DNA of 64,000 nucleotides from Cacajao melanocephalus (taxonomy: Eukaryota > Chordata > Mammalia > Primates > Pitheciidae): the NCBI GenBank assembly GCA_963573385.1, contig CAUYLG010039314.1, forward strand, positions 62,001 to 126,000, written 5' to 3'. How positions within the stretch are numbered: the stretch's first letter is position 1; the number at the start of each line of letters is the position of its first letter. The position numbers and the translations under genes were made by a program. Below, piece after piece: positions 1 to 12,315 of this stretch. The notes beneath the pieces are model-generated. The model was given only the letters and a program-made list of their open reading frames with translations. It was not told where the DNA came from and did not search any database.

Positions 1-629
1 GACAGTGTGGCGATTCCTCAAGGACCTAGAAATCGAAATTCCATTTGACCCAGCAATCCCATTACTGGGTATATATCCAAAGGATTATAAATCATTCTAT
101 TATAAAGAGACATACACATGTATGTTCACTGTGGCACTGTTTACAATAGCAAAGACCTGAAACCAACCCAAATGCCCATCAGTGATAAACTGGATAAGGA
201 AAACGTGGTACATATATACCATGGAATACCATGCAGCCATAAAAAAGGATGCATTCACGTCCTTTGCAGGGATATGGATGAATCCGGAAACCATCATTTT
301 CAGAAAACTGATGGAAGAACAGAAAACCAAATACCACATGTTCTCACTCATAGGCCAGTGTTGAACAATGAGAACACATGGACACAGGGATGGGAACATC
401 ACACACTAGGATCTGCTGGGGGTGGGGGGCTGGGGAGGGATAATGGGAGGTGGGGAGATTGTGGAGGGATAACATCGGGAGAAATACCTAATATAGGTGA
501 TGGGGGGATGGAGGCAGTAAACCACCAGGGCAAGTGTATAACTATGTAACTATCCTGCAAGATCTGCACATGTACCCCAGAACCTAAAATATAATTAAAA
601 AATAAAAATAATTTTAAAAATAAAATTGT
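1..629 (+). mobile_element. L1PA-type LINE-1, 3' end (cut by window edge)
   Basis: This is the end of L1 ORF2 followed by the L1 3' UTR and an A-rich tail. It opens with the ORF2 stretch around CCCAGCAATCCCATTACTGG and runs through the GAACAATGAGAACACATGG segment that marks the ORF2/3' UTR junction. The 3' UTR carries a dense G-run block near 418-439. The tail, about 590-629, is a mix of A-runs and TAAAAAT units. The 5' part lies outside the window, so length and target duplication cannot be judged. The frame is broken, so this is a dead copy. The subfamily (L1PA versus L1PB) is uncertain. Confidence 0.95.
418..439 (+). other. G-quadruplex-capable G-runs in L1 3' UTR
   Basis: Four G-runs of 5, 6, 4 and 3 are separated by loops of one to two bases, which satisfies the usual G-quadruplex pattern. 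Such a block is a known feature of L1 3' UTRs. The minus-strand L1 at 40388-41817 carries an equivalent block (C-runs near 40586-40615). Confidence 0.8.
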
Positions 630-1164
630 AGGAATTACGAGACAAAAAAAAATCACTTGTTTTATAATTGGGATGATATTACCAATCAAGGGAGAAATAA
701 TGGACTATTTCATATATTATTGGGAGACAATTGGTTATCTACTTGAGAAAAAAATTGAACTAGATTTTAACTTCACTTAATTTACAAAAATAGAACATAA
801 AAGTTTAAAAATACCATAATAATGCATATTATTGTTTATTATTCAAATATAGTATATACTTAAGGCATAAAAATTCATGGACTTGGGCCTATACAATTTC
901 AATTAAACATTTTGAAATAAATAATGCAAGGCAATGATGAACAAACAAGGGTAAGATTTACTTCTGAGAAAAGTAAATGAATGGTATTAGAGATGAGACA
1001 CAGGAAGCTTTAATTTTGCCTTTTATAATTTATTTCTTAAAAAAATAAGCTGAGGTAAATTTGACAAGTCATTACAGCATTTTTAAAGTCACTTTTCCAT
1101 TTTTTATAACTCTCAGCACATTGGAATTATTCTTAGTAAATTGGGGGAAAAAGAATGAACATTC
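630..1164. other. AT-rich DNA with a faint L1M fragment
   Basis: No gene is visible. Around 690-860 the order of motifs (ACAATTGGTTATC, then AAAAAAATTGAACTAGA) resembles a decayed sense L1M ORF2 segment. The rest is unassigned AT-rich sequence. Confidence 0.45.
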
Positions 1165-1310
1165 ATTCAGCTCTTACTCTGTGCCAATTGTGATGCTAAA
1201 AGCCTTCATTTACAATTTTATATATTCCTCACAAATACTTTATAAAGTAGTCATCATTTAGGACCAATTTATTTAGAATGAAATTGGATTTCTAAAAGGT
1301 TAATTTCTAA
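1165..1310 (-). repeat. MIR SINE remnant
   Basis: The stretch follows the antisense MIR order: a CTCTTACTCTGTGCCA segment, then TTCATTTACA, then CTCACAAATACTTTATAAAG. It is strongly diverged, as expected for an ancient mammal-wide SINE. Confidence 0.6.
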
Positions 1311-1669
1311 AAGGTTTAAAAATTCCATCATGTCTGATTCCAAAAGTACAGAAGCATTTTGCTGAACCATAAATTTTTTTAAATATGTCTGTGAAGCAAA
1401 GCATGATAAACCCAAAGCTCTTATTAGAGTTTACTTTGTTTCCATAGTTCCCTTAAGCACTAATATAGCATGAAAATATCTACTGTTTTCAATTGCCATG
1501 GTTTCTTAGTATAAATTTTAATAAAATCATAAAAAATATTTGCTAATATAAGAATTATATTGTGCATTTGCCAAATGATATTAATGTTTTGACCCAGAGA
1601 ATGGAAGTTATTTCTGAATCATCTTCTAAACTTATTTTCCATTTTCTTTTCAATGTAGTTAACACAAAA
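1311..1669. other. AT-rich DNA, nothing recognised
   Basis: No repeat, RNA gene or credible open frame was recognised between the MIR relic and the MaLR provirus. Confidence 0.5.
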
Positions 1670-1674
1670 CTTGC

Positions 1675-2046
1675 TGTATTAGTCCATTCTCACCCTGCTA
1701 TGAAGACATACCCAAGACTGGGTAATTTATAAAAGAAAGAGGTTTAATTGACTCCCAGGTCAGCACAGCTGAAGAGGACTCAGGAAATTTATAATCACAG
1801 CAAAAATAGAAGCAAACATGTCTTTCTTTACGTGGTAACAGGAAGGAGATGAATGAGCAATGGCAGGGGTGAGGAAGCCCCTTATAAAACCATCAGAACT
1901 TGTGAGAACTCACTATCATGAGAACAACATTGAGGTAACCACCCTCATGATTCGATTATCTCCCACTGGGTCCCTCCCATGACACGTGAGGAATATGGAA
2001 ACTACAGTTCAAAATGAGATTTGACTGGGGACAAAGCCAAACCATT
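1675..2046 (-). repeat. MaLR 3' LTR of the provirus
   Basis: This is the downstream LTR in element orientation. Read on the plus strand it has TGTATTAGTCC, the AATTTATAAA tract, CTTATAAAACCATCAGA and GGTCCCTCCCATGAC, the standard antisense landmarks of MST/THE1 LTRs. It loses the last few bases at the internal junction (CCAAACCA rather than a full CATATCA). Confidence 0.92.
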
Positions 2047-3564
2047 TAATTTTACCATTGGCCCCTCCAAAATTTTATGTCCACTATTTGAAAACACAAT
2101 AATGCTTTCCCATTCCATTCCAGCATTAACTCATAAGTCCAAGTCCAAAGTCTCATCTGAAACAGGGTGCATCCCTTCCACCTATAAACATGTAAAATCA
2201 AAAGCAAGCTAGTTACTTCTTAGATACAATGGGGATACAGGCATCAGGTAAATACGTCCCTTCCAAATGGGAGAAATTATCTAATAGAAAGAGTCTACAG
2301 GCCCCATGCAAGTCTAAAATCCAATAGGAAAGTCATTAAACCTTAACATTGCAAAATAATGTCCTTTGATTCCATGTCTCACATCCAGATCACACTGAGG
2401 CAAGAAGTGGGCTACCACAGCCTGTGGCTATGCAGGGTACATTCTTCCTCTCAGTTGCTTTTACAGGCTGGTATTGTGTCTGTGGCTTTTCCAGGAATAC
2501 AGTACAAGCTGTCAGTGGATCTACCATTCTGGGTACTGGAGGACAGTGACCCTCTTCTTACCTCTCTACTAGGCAGTGTCCTAGTGGAAACTCTGTGTGG
2601 GAAGCTATGACCCCTCATTTCCTTTCCCCAGTGCCCTAGCAGAGGTTCCTCATGAGGACTCCAGCCATGCAACAAACTTCTGCCTGGATATTCTGGCATT
2701 TACATAAATCCTCTGAAATCTAGGTACGAGTTCCCCAACCTCAATTTTTGACTTCTGCATACCCACAGGACCAACACCATGTGAAAACTGCCAAGGATTG
2801 AGGCTTGCACCCTCTGAAGCCACAACCCAAGTTATACCTAGTCTCTTTTCAGTCATGGCTGGAGTGGCCGGGATGCAGGATACCAAGTCCCAAAGCTGCA
2901 CAGAGGAGGGGGCGCCCTGAGACTGGTCCAGGAAACCATTTTTTACAGTAAAGCCTCTGGGCCTGTGATGGGAGGGGTTGGTGTGAAGTTCTCTGGCAAG
3001 CCCTGGAGACATTTTCCTTATTATGTTGGTGATTGACATTTGGATCCTCCTTACTTATGCAAATTTCTGCAGTGGGCTTTGATTTCTCACCAGAAAATGA
3101 ATTTTTCTTTTCTATGGCATTGTTAGGCCACAAATTTTCCAAACTTCAGTACTCTGCTTTCTTTTTAATGCTTTGCCATTTAGAAATTTCTTCTGCCAGA
3201 TACCCTAAATCATTTCTTTTCAGTTCAAAGTTTCATGGATTTCCAGAGCAGGGGAAAAATGCCACCAGTCTCTTCCCATAGCAAGAGTGACCTTTACTCC
3301 AGTCCCCAAGAATTTCCTCATCTCCATCTGAGACCACCTCAGCCTGGACTTCATTGTTTATATCACTATCAACAGTTTGGTCAAAGCCATTAAATGAGTC
3401 TCTAGGAAGTTTCAAACTTTCCCACATCTTCCTATCTTCTGAGTTCTCCAAGTCGCTAGGAAGTTTCTAACTTTCCCACATTTTCCTGTCCTCTTCTGAG
3501 CCCTCTAAACTGCTACAAATTCAGTATCCTTATAGCAGGACCCCACTCTGTAGTACCAATTTAC

Positions 3565-3932
3565 TGTATTAGTCCATTCTCACCCTGCTATGAAAACATA
3601 CCCCAAACTAACAATTTATAAAGGAAAGATGTTTAATTGACTCACAGTTCAGCATGGCTGGGAAGGTCTCAGGAAAATTACAATCATGGTGTAAAAAAAT
3701 ACATCCTTCTTCACATGCCAAAAGGAAAGAGAAGAATAAGCAAAGGGAGTAGAAAAGTCCCTTATAAAGCCATTAGATCTCATGAGAACTCACTCACTAT
3801 TACAACAACAGCATGGATGTAACCACCCATGTGATTCAATTACCCCACACTGGGTCCTTCCCTTGAGATGTGAGGATTATGGGAATTACAGTTTAAGATG
3901 AGATTTTGGTGAGACATAGTCAAACTATATCA
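3565..3932 (-). repeat. MaLR 5' LTR of the provirus
   Basis: This is the upstream LTR in element orientation and the partner of 1675-2046. The same landmarks appear in the same order, including TGTATTAGTCCATTCTCACC and CCTTATAAAGCCATTAGA. It ends in TATATCA next to the TTTGC half of the target duplication. Confidence 0.92.
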
Positions 3933-4194
3933 TTTGCCTAAAGGAAATTTGCCCGTGACACTTGCTGTTTCAATTACTCTGCTTCTGGCTTTCCTGTCTA
4001 GACATTTAAAACCAGAAAAGTGGTTTCTGATTGAGAAAAAAGGAAAGATTGAAATAGTTACTTTCTTTTGAATTTGTGGGTAAAATAGCTAGTAAAGTTG
4101 AATGTAGAAAATAGGAAAATGAATTACATTTTAGCCAATTTATTTCTATTCCTGTTTAATAATACATATTTTATGTAAGATACATACTTTGTGG

Positions 4195-4620
4195 TGAAAT
4201 TGCTGCTGTATCTAGAGAATACAAATATTTAACATCATTGCATATTTTTAAAATATTGCCCAGAGTGATTATGCTATTTGATTTTGCAAAAACGGTATAT
4301 AAATTTCCCCAGGTTGCCATAATATAAGTAACATATGGTACTGTTGGAACTTTTGGTTTATATGAATCTGATTGGTGTAAAATGCTAGTGTTATTTTAAT
4401 TTGTACCTCTTGATTCCACTAGAGTTGGGGATTTTTTTTTTAACATTTTAATGTTTTCTGTGAATTACCCATTCAAATCCCTTATCTACTTGTAAAATTT
4501 GTTTATTCTTAAATTTTATGTTGATTTATGGGAGTTGTTTATATATATGCTGGATACCAATCTTTTGTCAGTTATAGATATCAGAACTGTTTTAACTAAG
4601 CCAATAAAATTTTGGTATTC
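4195..4620 (-). mobile_element. Ancient L1M ORF2 fragment
   Basis: On the plus strand it reads as decayed antisense L1: ATATTTTTAAAATATTGCC, then TTGTACCTCTTGATTCC, then CTTATCTACTTG, then GCTGGATACCAATCTTTTGTC. That last motif is the common old-L1 reading of the ORF2 C-terminal region. It is heavily diverged and has no open frame. Confidence 0.65.
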
Positions 4621-5521
4621 TGTGTACCTAGCTAGAAGTTCTATTATTTTTTTTAAATAATCTGGGAAATGTAGATATAGGGGGATATGATTGATAGATA
4701 CATTCATTCCAGGTGTACCAGCAGCTTATTTGAAAACTAAAAATCTCACTTATCTAGCCCTCTTTCTGATAAAGACAAATGACCAATGTTGGATCCCTCT
4801 AAAATGTTTAATTTTTATGGTTTCCAACTTTCTGATTCCTCTTGCTTGAAAGAATATGCCATCTCTAAACTTTTTTAAATTCTAAAATATGCTTCACTAT
4901 GGGAAGCAAATAACTTTGCAGTCTTCTTAGCTGTTTTTTCACTTATAGAATAGAGGTACTGATATCTATTTTACATAATTGTTAGGAGGATTAAGTGAGG
5001 CAATATGTGCTTTACGTAATACATTATGATTAACTGATAAAATACTAAAATAAAGGCTCAAATTTTAAATACTTTAACAATCTTGCAAAGAAATGGAAAA
5101 GAGAATTTTGTAAGGCCAGAAACAATATAGGGTCATAAGCTTAAGAGGGTTAGCAAGCACCAAAGAAATTTAGATTATTGGGCTACTTTCAGATCCAGAT
5201 GTCCTAAAGCTTCTGTAAATAAGACACAAAGTGCAAAGAAATGGGCTCATCCTAAGCATAAATTCTGGTCTGACACATCAACACATGAATCTGGTATCCA
5301 AAATGGTCTATGCCTTCAGAGAAAGGAGAACTCGTACAAATAAATGTAAATACAGATATTGCTTGCTTTTGCCAAAGAAACACTAGAGCATATAACAATA
5401 TGGCATATTTAAATACAAATACAAAAATAAATACACTACACACATGCAGTCTAACTATACCAGTAAAAACACAGATTTTCAGAATATAAGAGATATTTTT
5501 AATTTAAATATATTTTTTTAA
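4621..5521. other. AT-rich DNA with a MIR relic, otherwise unassigned
   Basis: Apart from the MIR at 4925-5050, nothing was recognised. The AATTTAAATATATTTTTTTA stretch just before 5522 includes the degenerate A-tail (T-run on this strand) of the 7SL pseudogene. Confidence 0.5.
4925..5050 (+). repeat. MIR SINE, 3' half
   Basis: TTCACTTATAGAATAGAGG, then ATTGTTAGGAGGATTAAGTG and AATATGTGCTTTACGTAAT follow the sense MIR core and 3' end. The copy is diverged. Confidence 0.6.
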
Positions 5522-5820
5522 AGAGACAGGGTATCGCTATGTTGCCCAGGATGGAGTGCAGCAGCTACTCACAGGTGTGATCCCATGACTGATCAGCACG
5601 GGAGTTTTGACCTGCTCCATTTCCAACCTGTGCCAGTTCACCCCTCCTTAGGCAGCCCGGTGGTCCCCGTCCCCAGGAGATCACCATATTGATGCCGAAC
5701 CTAGTGCAGACACCCGACTGGCATAGCACACTACAGCCCAGAACTGCTGGACTCAAGTGATCCTCCAGCCTCAGCCTACTGAGAAGCTGGGACTACAGGC
5801 ACATGCCACCACACCAGGCT
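5522..5820 (-). pseudogene. RN7SL: 7SL RNA processed pseudogene, full length
   Basis: The segment is a near end-to-end reverse complement of the roughly 299-nt 7SL RNA, the RNA scaffold of the signal recognition particle. It retains the central S domain absent from Alus: on the plus strand CTGATCAGCACGGGAGTTTT (5589-5608), CACCCCTCCTTAGGCAGCC, and CACCATATTGATGCCGAACC, flanked by the two Alu-like ends. Many differences from functional 7SL are at CpG sites, which fits long neutral decay. An A/T-rich tail lies at the 3' side (plus-strand 5510-5521). I could not identify a clear target duplication. The functional 7SL upstream promoter is not expected in a retrocopy. Confidence 0.95.
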
Positions 5821-5939
5821 AGAATTGATTTTAGCTCCTCTCTCCTGCTGCCTTGTAGTAGAAGTGACTTAACTACTCTTTGTCTATAGAAAACTTATTT
5901 AAATTTTAATTATATAGGTAGGCCAGAGACAAAAGAATA

Positions 5940-6715
5940 AAAAATATATATACCATAAAAACACGAATCAAAAGAAAATAACAGTGCTTATATTAAAATC
6001 AGACAAAATGTGTTTCAAGAAAAGAAAATTATCAAAGAGGTGTATTAACAAAATGATAAAACAGTCAATTCACCTAGAAGACATAATATTTCTGTATGTA
6101 TAAAACAACAGAGCTGCAAAACACATGAAGCAAAAACAAGCAAAACTAAACCAAGAAGACAGATCCACAATTATAATTGAAGACTTCAACTACTCTCTCA
6201 GTAATTGAAACAACCACTAAACAAAAAAATCAGTTATAGTAGAGAAGAACTGAAAAACATCATCAATCAATAGAATGTAATTGACATTTATAGAAGACTT
6301 CATAACAGAACACACATTATTTTCATGCATACATCAGATGTTAACTAAAATAGACCATATCTTTGGGTCATAAAACATACCTTAAAAATGTGAAAGAATC
6401 TATCACTGGACAGAAGAGTGAAAAGAAAATAATAAAAATTTTGAAATGGAAAGGAATAAAAACCAGATGAAGCTTGTCCTCTGACCATAGTGAATTTAAA
6501 CTAAAAATCAAAAATGGAAAGTTAAAACTATCAAAAGACTTGGAAATTAAACACATTTCTAAATAATCTATGAGTCAAAAATAAAATCTCTGGGGAAATA
6601 AATATACTTAACTTATTAAAAATATAACATATCAAAATACGTAGCATGTAGCTATAGCATTGCTTAAAAGGAAATTTAACATATGAAATGCCTCTATTAG
6701 AAAGGAACAAAGGTC
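5940..6715 (+). mobile_element. Old L1 (L1M-type) ORF2 fragment
   Basis: Sense L1 ORF2 endonuclease-region sequence, much decayed. It contains AATTATAATTGAAGACTTCA, AATAGACCATATCTTTGGG, TGACCATAGTGAATTTAAAC and TTGGAAATTAAACACATTTC in the right order. Frames are short and broken. It ends just before a separate L1 5' UTR-like block at 6757. Confidence 0.75.
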
Positions 6716-6756
6716 TCAAAGTAAAAATCTAAGTCACCATCTAAGAAGCAAAAGGA

Positions 6757-7866
6757 GGGGGGCCTCAAGATTGGTGACTAAAGGCATTTGGCATTCCCCT
6801 CCTTGACAAAGAAGAACCAAAGTAGCAACTAGATGATCATACTTTGAATAGAAAATCTAAAAGACAACATTGGAATTCTATAGAGAAGTGAAATAAAACA
6901 CCTGAGAGACAGCAGCAGAGGAAAACAAAGCATCAGCCAGCAAGATCAGTGGGTAGCCTGGAGACGCTCCCTAGTGCAAGGAAAAGGTTAGTGAGAGATC
7001 CACAGTGATCCAGATTTCCACCATAGACTCTTGGAATTCTAGCCATGGGAGAGCCCCTCAATCATCAAGAATGCTGAGACTAGGGATCTGCCTGGAGCTT
7101 GCATGACAACATTGCTTTAAAGAGGGAGCCCATGCTAAGCCTCACACCCCTTGAGACCCAAGCAGCCACAGCACAGCACCATTTTGAAAGTCTAGAGTCC
7201 ATCTGACTTCATCCTGTCCTGGAGCTCAACAACCGCTGCATCTCCAGAACCCTGGAGCCCCACTGACATCCCCCCATATCTACCCCAAGAGCTTCAGTGG
7301 TGCAACAGAGTTGTACCCAGCAGTGGCAAAGGGTCTCCAGCAGCATAGCCCACACAGCATTCTGTACCTTGGGAAACAGGCAGTGCAGTGCCCTCGGGAG
7401 GCTTCCCCATGACAAAGTGAACCAAGGCATTTGCTCAGAGAGCTTTAAAGCCACCTGCCTGTGGCAGCTGCTACTGACAGCAACCCACCCATCCTCTCAT
7501 CACCAGGGTTACTGAGAAATTGTGCATGCCTAGAAGACAGGTTCTCCCTGACCACCACCTACACAGTCACTGCAGCCACCACAGAAGGCCAACGTGTGTG
7601 TTCCTCAGAACCTGAAAAACAACTAAGAGTCACTGAAAATGACTCTGCCTCCCCCAACAGCAGAGCTGCAGCACACTTGCACATGCACTGAAGATAGGCT
7701 CTCCTTGTCTGCTACTGTCACTGACATTGCAACCCAAACAAGTTGCACGGGAATCACCCCACACTGCCCACCATAGCATGTGTCCATGCATGGGAGTGGA
7801 AAAACCTAAGGACAGGCCTGCCTGGCCTATAACAGCCCCTCTCCCTACAACAGCTGAGCATACTTC
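6757..7866 (+). mobile_element. L1 5' UTR-like segment (older L1P/L1M)
   Basis: The start GGGGGGCCTCAAGATTGGTG resembles the L1 5' end theme (AAGATGGCCGACTAGA). The following GAAGAACCAAAGTAGCAACT and GGGAGAGCCCCTCAATCATC fit older L1 5' UTRs. It is much GC-richer than its neighbours, with several short frames that look like reading through UTR. It is cut at 7866 by the MaLR LTR. It may be the 5' end of the L1 that resumes at 12316, with the start of ORF1 missing; that link is inference. Confidence 0.6.
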
Positions 7867-8240
7867 TGATATGGTTTGGCTGTGTCCCTTCTCAAATTTC
7901 TTCTTAAATTGTAGTTCCCATAATCCCCACATGTGGTGGGAGAGACTCAGTGGGAGGTAATAAAATCATAATTGCAGTTACTCCCATGCTATTCTCATGA
8001 TAGTGAGTTCTCATGGGATCTGATGGCTTTATAAGGGGCTTCCCCTTTTGCTCAGTTCTCATTCTCCTCTCTCCTACTGTCCTGTGAGGAAAGATGTGTT
8101 TGCTTCCCCTTCTGCCATAATTGTAAGTTTCCTGAGGCCTTCCCAGCACTATGGAACTGTGATTCAATTAAACCTCTTTCCTTTATAAATTACTCGACCT
8201 TGGCTATGTCCTTACAAGAGCATGACTGTGAACTAATACA
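7867..8240 (+). repeat. MaLR LTR (MST/THE1-like)
   Basis: It runs from TGATATGGTTTGGCTGTGTC to CTAATACA, a complete LTR of about 374 bp. Landmarks are GGCTTTATAAGGGGCTTCCC, GCCATAATTGTAAGTTTCC and AATTAAACCTCTTTCC. The bases directly after it (TAAATTGGTTCCAGGAGTGG) are the MaLR leader with its primer-binding-like segment, so this is a 5' LTR. Confidence 0.92.
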
Positions 8241-9414
<1,174 letters not shown>

Positions 9415-11063
9415 ATGCTTATAAAACCATCAGATCTTGTTAAGACTCACTCATTATTATGAGATGAGCATGGGAGAAATTATCCGCATGATACAATTAC
9501 TTCTACCTGGTCCCAAACTTGACACACGAAGATTTTTTACAATTCAGGGTGAGATTTGCATTTGGACATAGAGCCAAACAATACTATTCCCCACCAGGTC
9601 CCTGCCAAATCTCATGTACTCGTATTTTAAAACACAATCATGCCTTTTCAACAGTCCTCCAAAGTCCTAACTCATTTCAGCGTTAACCCAAAGGTCAAAG
9701 TCCAAAGTCTCATCTAAGACTAGTCAAATCGCTTCTGTCTATGAGCCTGTGATACCAAAAGCAAGTTAGTTATCTCCTAGGTATAATGTAGGTGCAGGCA
9801 TTGGGTAAATACAACCATTCTAAATGGAAGAAATTGGCCAAAACAAAGGGACTGCAGGCCCCATGCAAGTCTGAAATCCAAAAGAAAAGTCATTTAACCT
9901 TAAAGTTCCAAAACGATCACCTTTGATTCCACGTCTCACATCCAGTTCATACTGATGCAAGAGGTGGGCTACCACAGCCTTGGGCAGCTCTGCCCTGTGT
10001 CTTTACAGGGTACAGCCCCCCATGTGGACTGCCTTCATGGGCTGACCATGACTGCCTGTGACTTTTCTAGGCACACAGGGCAAGCTCTTGGTGGATCTAC
10101 CATTCTGGAGTGCAGAGAATAGTGGCCCTCTTCTTACAGGTCCACTAGGCAGTACCCTAGTGGGGATTGTGTGTGTTGGCTCAAACGACATTTCCCCTCT
10201 GCACTGACCTAATAGAGGTTCTCCATGAGGGGTCTGCCCCTGTAGCAAACTTCTGCCTGAACATCCAGGCATTTACATACATCCTCTAAGATCTAAGCAA
10301 AAGTCTCCCAACCTCAATTCTTGATTTCTGTGTACCCACAGGCCCAACACCACATGTAAGTCACCAAGGCTTGGGGCTTGCGCCCTCTGAAGTAAAAGCC
10401 TGAGATGCACAGGGGCCCTTTTTAGCCATGACTGGGACTGACACAGCTGGGATGCGGAGCACCATGTCTTCAAGCTGCACAGAGCAGAGGGGTTCTAGGC
10501 CCAGGCCATGAAAGTATTTTTTTCCCTCCTAGGCCTCTGGATCTGTGATGGGAGAGGCTTCTGAGAATGTCTCTGACATGCCCTGGACATATTTCCCCAT
10601 TGTTTTGGTGATTAACATTCAGCCTCTGGTTACTTATAAAAACTTCTGCAGCAGGCTTGAATTTCTCTCCAGAAAATGGGTTTTTATTTTCTATTGCATT
10701 GCCAAGTTACAAATTTTCCAAACTTTTATTCTCTCCTTTCTTTTGAACACTTTGCCACTTAGAAATTTTTTCTGCCAGATATCCTCACAGTTCCACATGG
10801 ATGGGGAGGCCTCATAAATCATGATGGATAGTGAAATGCATGTCTAACATGGCAGCAGACAAGAAAAAAAGAGAGCTTGTGCAGGAAAACTCTTCTTTAT
10901 AAAACTACAAATCTTGTGAGACTTACTACCAGAAGAGCAATATGGAGGAAAACCACCCCTATGATTCAATCATCTCCTGCTAAGTGTATCCCACAGCACA
11001 TGGGAATGATGTAAGCTACAATTTAAGATGAGATATGAAAGGGGACACAGCCAAACAATATCA
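9415..11063 (-). mobile_element. Antisense MaLR element nested in a sense MaLR
   Basis: A partial antisense LTR (9415-9590), antisense internal sequence (9591-10783) and a second partial antisense LTR (10784-11063) lie in order. The internal part aligns co-linearly with that of the 1675-3932 provirus, for example TGGATCTACCATTCTGGAGT (10092) with the region near 2518. The right LTR keeps its true outer end (AATATCA at 11063) but lacks its inner 100 or so bases; the left LTR lacks its outer half. Both ends were therefore damaged after or during insertion. Confidence 0.85.
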
Positions 11064-11598
11064 AGAGCCACTGCCCTCCAGTGCTGAAAATGGTAGATTC
11101 ACTGGCAGCTTGAACCCTGCACCTGGAAGAGCCACAGGCACTCAACAACTTGTGAGAGCAGCCTTGGGGGCTGAACCCTGCAAAGCCACACAGGTGGAGA
11201 TTCTTGAGGCCTTGGGAGCTCACCCCTTGAACCAGTATTCCCTGGATGTGGGGCATGGAGTAAAAAAAGATTATTTTGGAACTTTGAGGTTTAATGACTT
11301 CCCTGCTGAGTTTTGGACTTACATGGGGCCCTTTTCCTCTTTCTTTTAGCCAATATCTCCTTTTTGGGATGGAAATATTTGCCCAGTGCCTATACCACTA
11401 TTGAATCTTGGAAGTAAATAACTTGCCTTTGAATTTACAGGTTCATAGGCAGAAGGAATTTTTCTTGTCTTGGATAAGACTTTGGACTTTTGAGTTAATG
11501 CTGGAATGAGGCAAGACTTTAGAGGGAACTACTGAGAAAAGATAACTGTATTTTGAAATGTGAAAAGTAGATGAGATTTAGGAGGTGCTAGAAGCACA
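11064..11598 (+). mobile_element. MaLR internal sequence, 3' part
   Basis: Sense MaLR interior resumes directly after the antisense LTR end, with AAAATGGTAGATTCACTGG, GGAAGAGCCACAGGCACTC, TTGGACTTTTGAGTTAATGC and TTGAAATGTGAAAAGTAGAT. These are the typical closing motifs of a MaLR interior before its 3' LTR. Confidence 0.8.
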
Positions 11599-12315
11599 AT
11601 TATAAAGTTTAAATATTTGTCCCTGTCCATATCTCATGTTGAAATGTAATCCCCAGTGTTGTAAGAATGGCCTGTTTGAAGCTGTTTACATCATGGGAGC
11701 AGATCCCTTATAAATGGTTTTGGTCATCCCAATCCCATTGATGATAAGTGAGCTCTTGCTCTGAATTAACATGAGTTCTAATCACTGAAAAGTATGTGAC
11801 ATCTGGCCTGACATGGTGACTCATGCCTGCAATCCCAGCACTTTGAGATGCCAAGACAGATGGACTATCTGAAGTCAGGAATTCGAGACAAGCCTGGCCA
11901 ACATGACAAAACCCCTCTCTACGGAAAATAAAAAATTAGCCTGGTGGGGTGTCACATGCCTGTAATCCCAGCTACTCAAGAGGTTGAGGCACAAGAATCA
12001 CTTGAACCCAGGAGGTGCAGGTTGCACTGAGGCTACATCACCTCACTGCATTCCAGCCTGGGCAATAGAGTGAGACTCTGTCTCAAAAAAAAATTATGTG
12101 ACATCTTCCTCCCTACTACTTCCTTCTGCCTTTTCCATGTAATATATCTGCTCCCACTTCATATTCTGCCATGAGTTAAAGCTTCCTGAGGCCCTCTCAG
12201 AAGCAGATGCCAGTGCTATGATTCCTGCAGAACTGTGAACCAATTAAACCTCTTTTCTAATAAATTACCTAGTCTCAGATATTTCTTTATAGCAATGCAA
12301 GCATGGCCTAATACA
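11599..12315 (+). repeat. MaLR LTR (MLT1A/MST-like) split by an Alu
   Basis: It shows AATATTTGTCCCTGTCCATA, CATGTTGAAATGTAATCCCC, TCATGGGAGCAGATCCCTTA, then after the Alu CCTGAGGCCCTCTCAGAAGC, AATTAAACCTCTTTTC and an end CCTAATACA. This resembles the LTR at 31889-32306 more than the LTR at 7867-8240, so it need not belong to the same provirus. Confidence 0.75.
11804..12093 (+). mobile_element. Alu, full length, in a MaLR LTR
   Basis: A complete dimeric Alu with central A-rich region and 3' A-tail. A perfect target duplication TATGTGACATC occurs at 11793-11803 and 12095-12105. Many CpGs have decayed, consistent with an older AluJ/S copy. Confidence 0.96.

Larger units (their letters stand above)
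1675..3932 (-). mobile_element. ERVL-MaLR provirus (MST/THE1 type), both LTRs present
   Basis: Two direct LTRs of about 370 bp (1675-2046 and 3565-3932) flank about 1.5 kb of MaLR internal sequence, all on the minus strand. The outer ends read TGTATTAG at 1675 and TATATCA at 3932, the reverse complement of a MaLR LTR end and start. Flanking pentamers CTTGC (1670-1674) and TTTGC (3933-3937) are a one-mismatch target duplication. Next to the 5' LTR (3544-3564) is the leader/primer-binding segment containing TAAATTGGTAC on the minus strand. MaLR internal regions lack a replication-competent gene set. The longest minus-strand frame (2650-3039, 129 codons) shows no recognised domain. Confidence 0.93.

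Noticed and set aside
118..549. 143-codon frame, plus strand
   Set aside because: Lies across the L1 ORF2 end and 3' UTR; its glycine-rich part is translated G-run sequence.
2650..3039. 129-codon frame on the coding strand of the MaLR provirus
   Set aside because: No recognisable retroviral domain; MaLR interiors are known to be essentially non-coding.
5565..5756. 63-codon frame, minus strand
   Set aside because: Entirely inside the 7SL RNA pseudogene; not protein coding.
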